DNA of 64,000 nucleotides from Sanghuangporus weigelae (lineage: Eukaryota > Basidiomycota > Agaricomycetes > Hymenochaetales > Hymenochaetaceae): contig CP137327.1 in assembly GCA_033182465.1 (NCBI GenBank), positions 124,001 through 188,000 on the forward strand, read 5' to 3'. This document shows positions 1 through 11,600 of this stretch, piece by piece. The position numbers were made by a program, and so were the translations under genes. How positions within the stretch are numbered: position 1 is the stretch's first letter; each line of letters begins with the position of its first letter. The notes under the pieces are model-generated. The model was not told where the DNA came from and ran no database searches. It saw only the letters and a program-made list of their open reading frames with translations.

Positions 1-2542
1 AGCATGGATGCAACGCATCTGACTGAGTTGTTTCTGGAGAATAGAAAGTAATATGAAAAGTGAAGAAATATGCTCTCTAAGGGACTGATTGAAAGTGCAC
101 GAAAAATGTGTCTGTGTCATAACGCCCACCGTCTTCTACGCATCAAGATCCATGCCAGGAAGAAGCGAGTTTTGCACTGCCAATTGTCCCCTGTATTTCA
201 AAATTTGCTCAAGGGCTAATTCTAATCGAGCCATGCGTTCTTCGACGATGGGAAACTGTGCGAGAAGGTCAAGTCAGCCGGAATTTTCTGTTGATCAGAC
301 TGCCAGATGGGTCCATTATGCGCCATTCTCTGACAATGGCACAAAAATGGATCGAAATAGACCCAGAAGAATTGGATTAGAGCTCACGTAATCCAATGCA
401 GTCCCCGGGATGGTTCCCAAATTTTTGCGCGGTTTCCGTGACCTACTCGCCTCGGGACTACGGATGTATTGCCGAGGAGGAAGATCCGTCGGGCCGTGTT
501 CGAAGAACTGACTTTCTGTCTCGGCCTTAAGATCTACCATCGACATGTATGTCGCGCCTTCAAGCTCACAATTTGATGTTTCTAAGCTGACAGAGAACGT
601 TGAAAAAGCGAAGATCCATGCAAAAGGTCTCGTTTTTGGTCCTCTAAGAAAATTTGATGAGCAACTTACTTCGAGTGCAATGCCGTTTCTTGCCCTACCC
701 TTGAGCGAGACTTCCGTGAGATACGATTTTGAGATGAGGTTGACCTTTTCTGACGACAACCAGATATTACCACTTGAGAGCCGTCCGAGCTGCTTCCTGC
801 TTGATAGGAAGAGTCAGGACTCAATGGCGATAGTCTGCGACGCCGAAGCGAACGTTTCACTGAATTCCCGGAATAAAGCAGTGGCATCGAAGCAAATTGC
901 GACGATAAGTGTCCCGGAGATGCATCACGGTCGACACAGAATTTCTGCAATAGCTCTCCTCGTGTACTGAAGGAAAAAGCAAAGTTCTGATTCGAAGGCT
1001 GCAAGTAGCGAGCCGACGTGAAGTCGTATGAGTCAGGAATGTGTGCGTGAATATCCGACTCAGTAGCCAACGTATGAGAGATCTACAGCATATGCGATTT
1101 GGGTGGCAGAGCCATTTTATTGCGGGAACTGATACGCGGGCACGGTTTTACAGAGTTTGGTGAGTATAGGCTAGCCGATGAACGGCTGAAGTGCATCGCT
1201 GTTGAGGAGCAACGAGCTCCTGAACGGGAATCATATGCCGCCAATGGAATGTTTTGGTCGAACTGATTTTTATCGGCTATAAGTGGTAGTTCTAGTTCTT
1301 GGATAGTTCCAGGACAATATTGCCTAGAATATTCCCATTCAAATTCTACAATCGAAAATTACCATGAGCAGATTATTTTAATAGTAAAAAATCAGAAGTC
1401 ACCATGTAACTGAATTGTAGGATAGCTCGGTACAATAGCTGCGGATGAAGTTTCTCGTGTCACGAGGTCGATGCTCCCGTTGCTGAATGAAAGCAGGTCT
1501 ATATCATGCTGGTTATCCCGGATATCGAGCGTGTATGAAGAGCTCTGCATTTCGTCCTGAGTTGCAGTGTGGACATGTATGGAACCAAGTGGCGAGAAGA
1601 CATCCTCAGCAGCTAGTGATCGAGACAAGCCCTTATATATACACTCTCGGCTTCAAGGCATAAGCACGGAACTGCCTCTCGGAATGATCTGAGTACGGCA
1701 GATTGCAGATTGGTAAACCAAGCAAGTTCAGGCACACTACGGAAAATTGATTGGAAACTAGCGGAATGCAAGCCGAAGCAAGCCGATAACAGCATGCGAA
1801 AGAGGAGCGGGACTCCACAGGCTATGCAGAGAACATGCGTTTTGTTTATCTCAGTGGTTTCAGAAGCGAAGAGCAACCCAGTGATTACGGGATTGACACA
1901 AGATGTGAGACGAACGGAGGATGGTCAACGTAACTTATCAATATCCAGGTGAGATCGACAAAGTTACCTAGAATTTGTGAGAGAGGAAGTACATATAGAA
2001 CTTGTTCGCTATCATTTTGCATCACCGATCATGACTGTGAATTTCTAGAGTCAAGATAATCAGTCAATCCGTAGGGTATACAGGATCGTCGACAACTCAG
2101 ACTTTTCAACAATTCAAAGTGCAGTACGTTAGCCGTTCCTTGAGCAGCCGGATAGAGCATTTGTGCCCTTGTAGTGCTCGCGAGTCCAGTACATGTTAGA
2201 TCGCGCGGCGATGTGCTGAGCAGGACGAGAAGAACATAATGATATGAGAAAGAGAACATAAGGGTGCACAAGTTCCGAGCAGTGATGATGATTACATAAT
2301 TGACCATTGGAAAGAAAGATATGCCGCCGAAAAGAATGAATGACCGAAACGATCAACCCCGGGCCATGATAGTCATTATTGTACTGCAAGTAACGCTTGC
2401 TTCAGCAGCCATTGTTCAATTTGTTGAATTTACTCGGTCGTTGATCGGCTGAGACGCGCCCCACGTGACAGTGTTTTGTAGGAGACTACTCACTTCACGT
2501 CCATATTCCTGCCACCACCACACTCTCCACTTGCATCCTAGA
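1..2542. other. No supportable gene in the first 2.5 kb
   Basis: Several open frames of 60-150 codons exist on both strands (for example 316-759 and 666-1070 on the minus strand, 1392-1628 minus, 2029-2389 minus). None has a recognisable domain, and I could not join them into a gene with convincing splice sites. The frame at 1392-1628 (acidic, Ser-rich) resembles the cytoplasmic tail of a fungal membrane protein, and 2029-2389 has short hydrophobic stretches. A decayed multi-pass membrane protein on the minus strand is therefore possible but not shown. Confidence 0.4.
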
Positions 2543-3509
2543 ATGCCATTCAGATTATTTCATACTCGTGCTTGCATTTCTATGCTCCCCTCTATCCTTT
2601 CTTTTATATTATCGTTATTCTCGGCAGCTTCTGTAAGTGCGAGCTTATATCCAACACGGCCTATCGCAAACACAGGTTGGCCCAACGTTGTTTTGTCCAA
2701 GACTCCGTAGCGCTTATCACATCTTTCGTTAGTGTTTCGTGGTGGATCTTTCAATAACATCTCTTGGATTGACAACGATGCAGTTCCCGGTGTCCCGCTT
2801 GCACAATTAGGGAAGCTGGAAATTGATCTGTGGGTGGATGAAATCGTGAGTTTTTAGTCATTCTATTCTTGCCCCAAATCCTGCATCCTGTGTCACATTA
2901 TCGGTGCGTAAAGGTATTCGCTGACATTGAATCGACGTCGCAGAAAAGATTAGCCATTTTGGCTACGGGCGTGGACCCTCAACAAATGTTCCAGAGTGTT
3001 TACATTTCTCCGTTTCTTTGGAATAATGCCTCAAATTTGTGAGTGGCACGCCGCCATTCTGTACGGCTTCATCCTTTGTATAACCATGGATGTCCTCGCG
3101 TCTCTCTGCTTTATTCAGTGTAATCCGGTTCAAATCCTTGGAGCCACCAGAGACGATATACACAGCCGATTTCTCTATGACCAATATGACCGGCAACCGG
3201 ACTGCTCATTTAGACAAGAATCTCCGTCAGTCTTTGACGAACTCCGCCACGCTCACAAGCTCGTCCGTGTCTAACTCCGTGGGTTCGCCGTCTGTTCCCG
3301 ATGGCGGCTATAACGACCTGGTGACCGTGACTAAGGAGATGTCGGATTCCAATACGGTATCTTTCCCAGAACCGACTTCGGCTGATGCTGTTGCCGCAAT
3401 GGTTAACAGCGCATCAAACGGCGTACGCCACGTACGAAGGCCAAGTATGCAGTTTAACTTTGTCTTTGTCCTTTTCCCCGCCCTTTTTGGACTCGCACTG
3501 GCCCTATAG
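2543..3509 (+). CDS. Kre9/Knh1-like GPI-anchored cell wall protein
   Basis: Four exons (2543-2675, 2733-2845, 2944-3038, 3119-3509) join in frame to 243 aa. A secretory signal (about residues 1-34, ending ASVSA) is followed by the pattern of the fungal Ser/Thr-rich, Kre9/Knh1 N-terminal-like family: YPTRPIANT, then SWIDND, LGKLEIDLW, LATGVDP, and IRFKSL through ADFSMTNMTG. A Ser/Thr-rich stalk and a hydrophobic C-terminus ending FGLALAL suggest GPI attachment. Such proteins are secreted and sit in the membrane or wall, and Kre9 relatives act in beta-glucan assembly. Introns are 57, 98 and 80 nt. Intron 2 could instead end at 2913, adding ten residues, but a CTGAC branch point favours 2943. 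A second in-frame ATG at 2582 gives a tidier signal peptide and may be the true start. Family assignment rests on pattern recall. Confidence 0.8.
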
Positions 3510-4145
3510 TTCGATTCCGTTAACACATCACAGAAAGCTATCCAAATATTTTCATCGTGTTTAGATCATTGTACAGTATTATTCACTGCACACTGTATTT
3601 CTAGCTCACTTGCGTCCAATTACAAAATAGCTGTACTCGCTTGTACCTCAAAACAATGCACAATAACACATACTATATCATGATAATTTCATCAAAGATC
3701 TAGACTGAACTAGCACAATTTGTTCCTAGCACTCAGAATTCTTGGATGAGTTTCACGTGAACCACCGCTCCCCAATGTCTGATCTGCAATTTTATTCAAA
3801 TGATGAGATACTTTCTCACAAACCTCTTGTATCGTGCGCGTATTGCGTTTCAAAGGTGTTACGCATTGTACATAAAGCAGCCCTCTTGCTATGGATTGAG
3901 ATGCCTTTCGGCGACGACCGCCGACTCCATTCCATCAAATAAATTTCTCTAGTCCATAACCCAATCAGCAGCGCTTTGCTTTGATGAACACAGAACAAGC
4001 TTTCCCGTGCTTCATTTAAACAATTGATTTTGCAAAACCCAAGAGATACTATCTGCGATTTTATTGCTTTGACTTATTGATTTCGGTGACGAAGAAAGGA
4101 AATGCAGAACATGGCTTACAAGCACAAGCTCAATCTGTCTCCTAT
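3510..4145. other. Intergenic, nothing seen
   Basis: AT-rich spacer between the 3' end of the wall-protein gene and the 3' end of the convergent dehydrogenase gene. No open frame with recognisable content, no RNA gene and no repeat was seen. Confidence 0.5.
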
Positions 4146-5439
4146 TCAAGGATGTTCAAGCAAGTAGCCTCCATCAATTTTGAACGTCTAGAAAAGAGCA
4201 GGTCTAAGCAACAAATCTCTGCTGGAAGCAAGGATGAACTCACGGATCCATATGCATATTGGTTGCACGCAAGGGCAAGGATGGCTTGAGCGATGTCTTC
4301 GTCACGCCCAGGTCGTCTACAGGAATCTTAGACTTGTTCGTCTCATCCGATCCTTCGGCTAGAAATCGGAAAGAAAATAATAAGATACAAGTTTCCCAAG
4401 GCATATATCTTTCGTACTTGTCATCTCCGAAGGGAAGATACCCGGTGCAATACTAGTCATAGACGGTCTCAGATCAACTAACGAAAAAAAAGATAAATAG
4501 CGTACTTATTCACACGAACATTAACCTGGGTACGCCTGCATTCCTGCGCAAGGAGCGTGCTCAGTTGGATTGCAGCGGCCTTCGAGCAATTGTACGAAAA
4601 ATGATGCTGTGACGTTCGCGTGATTCCTGACATACTCGTTATGTTGATGACCGCCCCACGATGTGCTGCTTTTGTCCCTGCAGACGCCGCAAGCAGAGGT
4701 AGGAACTTGACAGTCGTGAAAAATGGACTTCAACAATATTTAGGTTGGAAAGGGTTCAATGCGGAAGCAATTATCATACCCGGTGACGTTTGTACGGAAG
4801 ACGTCTTCCCAATCGTTTACATTTTCCTCCCACAACTCCTTACTGAGAGCAACGGCGTCCTCGTCACCCTTCTCAACCACAGACGTGGCCTTCGAAATTC
4901 CAGCGTTGTTGACAAGAACATCAACATGATCTTCACGTTTACTGATCTCGGCAACAAGTTGATCGATTGAGGATTTGTCTGTAACGTCGGCTGAGATTGG
5001 AATTAGTTCGCCTTTTGGATGGACCAGCGATTTTCCGTGAGTAGAGACTGCTTGTTCAAGAACAGACTGGCGACGAGAAGTGATATCTGTAAACTAAGCT
5101 AAGAACATCTTGGTCTCACGAGTGTATAGTGGAATGCCTCACAGACACGCGCTCCATTGTTTGCAAGTGCCTGAGCAGCCTGAATATGCGAATAATATCA
5201 TTAGAAAGTCTAAGAAAACGTTAAAAAGTCATTACTGACCATCAATCCTGAGTTAACATGTCAGGTCAACGCGACTAGTATCGGCCACAGAAAACTCACC
5301 AATACCAGTTCCGCCTCCAGTAACGACAGCCACCCAGCCTTGTTTCAAGTTAATTTCATAGCTTGAAATTGCATCTAAGCGAAGGCATACCTTCAACATT
5401 GAAAAGAGTCGTGTTCTTGAATGATGCGTTATTGGCCAT
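4146..5439 (-). pseudogene. Short-chain dehydrogenase/reductase, one-base frameshift
   Basis: Nine exons can be read: 5439-5391, 5338-5300, 5247-5240, 5179-5143, 5086-4780, 4727-4506, 4452-4418, 4358-4244 and 4187-4146. They encode a classical Rossmann SDR of about 284 aa. Visible motifs are TGGGTGIG (residues 23-30, NAD(P) binding), NNAG, the catalytic serine in INITS (about 178), YNCSK (Tyr192, Lys196), IAPGIFPSEMT, and a terminal VDGG-like KIDGGYLLEHP. Every splice phase closes except in exon 8, which is 115 nt where 116 are needed. The frame reads KIPV, then continues one base out as RPGRDEDIAQAI. The lesion lies at about 4311-4320. Everything else, including splice sites, is intact, so this is either a very young pseudogene or a single-base sequence error. 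The substrate cannot be inferred. Confidence 0.82.
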
Positions 5440-5521
5440 TACGTTGATGTTATGATAGTACGTGGCGGATAAGAAAGAAGACGCAAGCTGAGCTGAGACA
5501 CGAAACTGGCGTAGGATGAGC

Positions 5522-5528
5522 ATTTATA
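5522..5528 (-). promoter_or_regulatory. TATA box of the dehydrogenase gene
   Basis: TATAAAT on the minus strand, 83 bp upstream of the dehydrogenase start codon, at a normal distance for a fungal core promoter. Confidence 0.5.
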
Positions 5529-6399
5529 CTCGAGAAAGTGTCAGTAAAGCCCATTTTTTAGGAAATTGGACCCAGTGCGTGCGTCATCGTGGGTGTCATG
5601 GACCAATGGCTCCAGAGTGATGATCGCATCGGTCAGCCCTGCTCATCCACATCTTCCATTTACAGTAAGCAGCAAGCTTCGAGCCTCAAGCATCGTTATT
5701 CATCGAATTACAATGTTTTTTTAGGTCGCTGTTTGTTTGCGAGTGACGCGAGTTGCGTTTATTATTGAGAAGGCGAGATTAGTCATGCCATCGTCCCACG
5801 CCTCGGTTTCAACCGACGCCAATCTCCTTTCCAATCCATACCAGCAACTCGTGTTTTCGGCTTCGCCGAAAACCCTGCTGGCCATAAATCCTAGTCTTTA
5901 TTACCGGTTATTCTGTCTATCCAACTTGATATAAATTTAACACATCGGTTGTACACTTGAAGTCAGGGCCACTGATTTGTGCATGTACAGAAATAAGAAA
6001 ATAAAAGGAACTCCATTGAGCTTATCTGGTCTGTTCATATGTAGCAGAAACTTTCACAGCTTTACCCAAACTAATTAGTTCATTGGGACACACTGAAGCA
6101 AGGAGGAACAGAGTTTTTGGATGCTGATCACATTTGTTCATTGCAAACATGTCCGAAGTTTCCTAGTTTTTTTTTCCCTTTTTTCCAGCAAGACTTGAAT
6201 ATTGCTTTGGCTGATGAGCACATCCATGTAATGCATACATGCTTTAAGTTCCCCTGCTTTTTTTCTGATTTTTTTTCCCTCAAGGAATGAATTAATGTGT
6301 TGATGAAGTGGTGTGGAGGCAGATCGATCTGCAGATCACTGGTGATCAAGTTCCTTAATGTAGTAGAACCACCTTGGCATCACGTGGGAAATGAGAAAA
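5529..6399. other. Intergenic, nothing seen
   Basis: AT-rich DNA with poly-T tracts (around 6170 and 6260). The short open frames at 5737-5934 (+) and 6128-6349 (-) have no recognisable features. Confidence 0.4.
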
Positions 6400-6793
6400 C
6401 ACAGCGGGCAAACTGTTATTTAGACACGGACTAAATTCATAACTAGATGACAAATGAAATTTGAAATGTAGTAATGCATTTAGTCATGTAATATATTTCA
6501 TGTTTGTTCTTTGACTAGATGTTAAACTAGATTTGAAATAACAAAAGGGATTTAGATTCGGATTTGGTAAACAAAGAAATAACTATAATTACTAAAACTA
6601 GAAAGTATAGTTATTTCTTTGTTTACCAAATCCGAATCTAAATCCCTTTTGTTATTTCAAATCTAGTTTAGCATTTAGCAAAGGAAAAGACATCAAATAT
6701 ATTATGCAACTAAATGCATTATTATATTTCAAATTTCATTTGTTATCTAGTAATGGATTTAGTCTGTGTCTAAATAACTGTTTGCCTGCTGTG
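6400..6793. mobile_element. Fold-back MITE, CACTA-like ends
   Basis: The 394 bp segment is almost one perfect inverted repeat. The left arm (6400 to about 6590) is mirrored by the right arm (about 6606-6793) around a loop of about 15-20 bp. The outer ends read CACAGCGGGCAAAC on the left and, reverse complemented, CACAGCAGGCAAAC on the right. AAA flanks both ends. CACAG termini with a 3 bp duplication would fit a CACTA/EnSpm-derived non-autonomous element, but AAA in A-rich DNA is weak evidence. There is no coding capacity. Confidence 0.8.
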
Positions 6794-6981
6794 AAAGAAG
6801 CGCTCAAATTCAAGGTCCGAATTTAGTCAGCGGTGGCTGTGAAGAAAAGTACAGTCCTGGTTTTAATATTAAGATCACATTCACTGTAGAATCTGCAGTG
6901 TATTTTTATCTAAACAGATAGCGCATACATGTACAGGCCATTTTTATTTCCCTTTTATCCCCCATCAGATCCTCATCGTCT

Positions 6982-8064
6982 TTACTTGCGATATTCGAAG
7001 CGGACGCCTTCGTTTGCCTCAAGAAGCTGGAACGCAGGGCCGCCACTGAACCAGCCACCATACGATGTGCCGACAGTCTTATAAGTGTCTGCAGCTTCTT
7101 CATCACCGATCTTTACGGTGTGTCCTGCAGCATCAACCAGCAGCTGGACTTGACATGACTTCTCGAGCGCAATGAAGTAGTGCACGGTCGCTTCGATGGA
7201 AGATGTCGCGACAAGTAAACCGTGATTCTGTGTGAGATACATGAGTTTTTGTCTCGCTTTTCAGAGAACTAATCATCAGTACCTGGAGAATAATCGCCTA
7301 CAGGTCGCAATTACTTGGATGAGTATATGGTACGTTCGAACATGCGTCTGTTTTACATACCTTCTTGTTGCCGAGCGTTTCAGCAATATTCTTCCCTTCC
7401 TCCTCGGCGAGCACCACACCATTGAATTGTTTATAGACAGCGTGGTCCTTGTAAAAAGCGCACGAGTCCTGCGTAATCATATCCAGCTCCTTCCCAAGCG
7501 TCGAAAAGGCACGTCCATACACGGAGTGCGAGTGCGCCGCGCAAAGGACGTCCGAACGCGCGGTGTGAATGGCCGAGTGGATTGCGAAGGCAGCCGTGTT
7601 GAGAAGCCGCGACGGCCCGGACTCGTCGAGAATCTCACCCGTGTGACTGACGAGGAGAAGATCGTCCGGTTGAATGAGGGAGAAGTGGAGACCAAATGGA
7701 TTGACCCAGAAAGAGTCGGTCTTGATCGGATCCTACAAAGAAGCATAAATATCATACAACATCTGATGGACTATCCGCCACTCCGTAAAAAATGACTTAC
7801 TCTGACAGTGATGTGCCCAGCAACACCCTCATCATATCCAAGTTTTCCAAAGATCCTGAATGCCTGAGCGAGACGGAACTTCAGATACGCTCTTTCCTCC
7901 AATTTGTCCGTGAATTTCGGCGGACGTGGGAAGGCGGTACGAGAACGTGTACTCATCCCCGATTTATCATGATGAACTTCGTCATCGAAGCTCGCAGCCT
8001 TTGTTTTAACAGGCACAGTGGTCGGAACAACGTCAACAGTAGTGGTTGTTGCGACAGGAGCCAT
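6982..8064 (-). CDS. Class II aldolase/adducin-family protein
   Basis: Three exons (8064-7801, 7732-7361, 7227-6982; introns 68 and 133 nt) join to 293 aa. The fold of this family is zinc-dependent, as in L-fuculose-phosphate aldolase and adducin heads. Recognisable blocks are RIFGKLGYDEGVAGHITVR, DSFWVNPFG, the metal-binding AAHSHS (about residue 156) and the third histidine in NHGLLVAT (about residue 214), with the acidic GKNIAETLGNKK before it. About 60 N-terminal residues are low complexity and probably disordered. The start at 8064 (MAPVATTT) is preferred over an in-frame ATG at 8115 because homologues usually begin near here. Fungal relatives are annotated as class II aldolase/adducin domain proteins of unknown substrate; the neighbours give no pathway clue. 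Confidence 0.88.
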
Positions 8065-8659
8065 AGTGGTGAATGTCTGAAGGAGAAGAGAGGGAAGGTT
8101 TGGGGCTTGATTCAATTAAGTAGAGCATGATAAGGAGAAGCCAGTTCAAAGTTTACGTCAGGTCACAGGGACACGAAAAGAACGGTACTCCTCTACCCGG
8201 CCGAGCAAGGAAGTAAATATCATGAAAGAGTAGAATACTAATTGGAGCAGCTAATCAGATGCTCAGAGTTTTAAATAGAACAGCTAGAGGTGAGGTCCGT
8301 CAAAACATGAAACAATAGGGCGAATGAGAAAACAGATTTATATGGATAATTGATAGCACATTCAGCAGAAATCAGACACATAGTCATACACGATACGTCG
8401 AATCAAGAGCACATTAATCTTGTAGCCAGATCCAAGGAAGCACAAGAACGCAAGCGGGTATGGACACGACAGAAAATAAGGAAAACAACAGAATGGGTTA
8501 ATGTTTTGTATGTGAGAAAAAAGGGCTAAGAGAAGCGAAAGTGCTACACATATATTGCATATCACATAAACAACGATACCCGCACAAACCCAAGAGAAGA
8601 ATGAGAAATATTAAATCAGCGCAAAAAAAAAAGTACAAAAAAGAGCATTCCTGCTTGAT
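8065..8659. other. Intergenic: promoter of the aldolase gene and 3' region of the Set3-like gene
   Basis: Both flanking genes are on the minus strand, so this holds the upstream region of the aldolase-family gene and the downstream region of the Set3-like gene. No separate gene was seen. Confidence 0.5.
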
Positions 8660-11600
8660 TCATCTACGTCCACGTCCCCAGGGCCGTCCTCGACCAGTGT
8701 ACCGTCCCCGAGGAGGCGAATATCTATCGTACTCTCGTTCACGATCCCGATCTCTGTCCCTATCCCGGTCACGATCTCTTTCGCGGTCACGGTCCTTGTC
8801 ACGGTCACGAGAACGATCACGAGAGCGACCACGTTCAACGCGTTCAGAAAGAGGTATGTGAGACGAAGGTGGACCTTGAGTCCTGGCTGGTCCAGCAGGC
8901 GGTCCTCGGAGTGCTCGAGGCCCACTTGGTGGGGGGCCACGCAGGCCTGTCGTTGTTGCTGAAGCTGAAGGACCCGACGAAGTGCCAGAGGTAGAAGATA
9001 CACCTGGCTTCGATGGTGGGACAGGCACATAAGACGAAGATCGCCTAGCCGAAACAGGGGAAGTATTGTCCGACTTCTTGTCTTTCTCCGATGTTGCATT
9101 AGTCGAGCCAGCGGATGTAGTCCTATCGCGCGTCGCCCATCCAGGTAACTTCGATTTCGTAGCTGGAGCTGAAGGCGTAACACTGTCGCGAGGATGGCGC
9201 GGAGGCGGAGACATGCTAGGAATGCGACGTTCATCGCGGAACAAGCGAGGCTGTGTTGGTGGAATGGGCCCAGTAGCTACCCTTGCAGCTCGCGAATTGG
9301 AGAACGTCGAAGAAGCACTTGGCACTGACGGCGATTCAGAGCTAGCCTTCGCACGAACAGCATCCGCTCGTGGAGCTGACGGCGACGTCGAGGTACGAGG
9401 AGGTATATTCAAGATCTCACCATCTTCTTCCGGCTGCGGAGAATTCAGCCGACCTTTGCTCCTTACTGAAGTTGGTGATAGAGGCGGAGAAGATACCTTG
9501 TTCGATCTTGAATCCGAGCCAAATTTCCACGCAGTAGGTACCTTATTCTCAATGACCGGACTAGGAGAGAAATGAACACGGTCTTCCGATATCTCGCGTT
9601 TAAGTGATGGCTCTCGTCGAGGCTCTTCCTGGAGGGGCGTTTCAACGGTTGACGGCTTCGAAATTGCGTGAAGCAGACTATCAGCGTCGATGGAGACTTC
9701 CCTATTTGCATGATCGCCCTTGTCAATACGGTCCAAAAGAGAGACAAATGGACGAGCTTGAACATCCGTCGGCCCATCTCGCTGTTTCAAGTCGTTGACT
9801 TCCAAGTCTCCATTTTGCCTAGCAGCCTGTCTAGCTTCCGCATTCTGTTCGTCGGCCATTCTCTCCACATTAGCCGCACCAACTACCTCAGCATCTTGCT
9901 GCAAAGGTGACGTAGGTGAAGTAGGACTTGCCATCGCCGCTTTCGCCGCTGCTTCTTCTTCCCTCTGTTTCCGCTTCCTTTGCCTGTAATCTGCCATGGA
10001 GCGTCGAATCTTCTGCGGTTCTGAAGGTGGAGCGGGTGATGCTACAGCTGCAACCTCTGGCGTCTTTTCCTGTGCTTGAGATGAAGTGAGACTCTGTTCC
10101 CGAATACGATCATGATCAGCCTCCAACTCATGCTCGGTATCAGAAGGAGCGGCAAAAGGAGGCGGTGTAGATCGAATAGCCGCAGACGAGCCAACAGAAA
10201 TAGAAGGAGATGGGGCACGTAATAATCTCGGGCTAGCCATAAGCTGCGCATCATTCGAGATGACCGCATCCTTAGAGACAAGAGTATTCTCAGAGGTGCG
10301 GGATGGCTCCTGGACGCCCGAGGCAGCCGCAAGGATGGCTCGTTTGTCCTCGCACAAATCCATTTCCGGTGTCATCAGCTTCGTCTCCACAATTGGCGAA
10401 CGGACTGAGGACTGACGAGTGGGAGACACGGACTTCACAGCCGGTTGTGGAGATGGTGAAGGTTGCTGGACCTCCACTGCTAGCGTCGAAGGTGCAGCAA
10501 TGAGCGAAACACGGGTATGCTGAGGAGACACCGAACGATCATTTACATCATGCATCTCTTCATCGCTATCGGCTTTAACATCAACCTTGACATCAACGTC
10601 CATAGGTTCCTGCTCCTGCTCCTCCTTTTGCTCAGCATGAACCGATCTCGACCTTCGTTCCGAAGTAGAGAGCGAAGATACCGATGCCGAAACGGAATGT
10701 TGACGAGCAGTTTCTAGCGAATGATCTACCATCATTTTCACCTCACTTTCGTCTTCACTTTCGGCTTGCGCATCCTCGGCCTTCTCGGCGAAGTTCTCTA
10801 CATGAACTGTAGATCTCGCCAGCTCGGCGGCAGCTTCCATCAGTTCCTCCTTGAAAAGCATAGCAGGACTCTCCAAATCCAATGCTAGCGAAGGAGTCTC
10901 CAAAACGGGTGCACTAGTCGTCAATTCGTGAACACCATGTGTAGCTATCCCAGGTGCAGACGATGCAGGGGAAGTTGACCTTGGTTCCTTATCAACCTCG
11001 ACTTCCTGTAGAGCACCAGGGCTGACAGCCGGAGAAGGCGAAAGTGGAGATGAAATGGCTGTTTCCTCTGCTACCTGTGCTGGCGTTGGTGAGGTAGAAG
11101 GAGCAACAACAGGAACAATGGCCGGGGTCGGGGTCGGCTCTCGAGACTCTGATTGTAAGGAAGGAGAAGCAGGGGATGGAGTAATCTCTCTCATTTCGTC
11201 AGCCTTTGGCAGAACATTAATTTGCTCTTTCCCATCCTCTTCCTCTTCCGCAGGAGAAGACAGTGCAGATAACGACGGGGATGGCAGTCGTCTAGTCACA
11301 GAATCAGCATTCTTCTCCTCAACAACAGGTTCTGGTTCAGGCGTATGTGTGCTCTTTCTCGACGAAGCAATCGGTGTCACTTCTCGATCATCTTCATCAG
11401 GGAACCTAAGCGAGTCACATTCGTCATTCGGCTCCGTTGGCACCAGCAACGGTTCCGAACCCTTTGACTCGTCGGCGAAGTCACGACTCAGATTGCGTGG
11501 TTGGTCATCGACTTGAAGTTCATCGTCGCCAAACCTCTCCTTCTTCACCTCCAGATCCTGGCTTAACGTCGCGACTCGTTCCTCCACAAGCTCGACTTGA

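Noticed and set aside
5737-5934. 65-codon plus-strand frame in the SDR-MITE interval
   Set aside because: No homology, no splice partners, AT-rich context.
8611-9575. Frames of 169-207 codons overlapping the Set3-like C-terminus
   Set aside because: Shadow frames created by the Ser/Pro/Asp-biased codons and the Arg-Asp repeat of the real gene.
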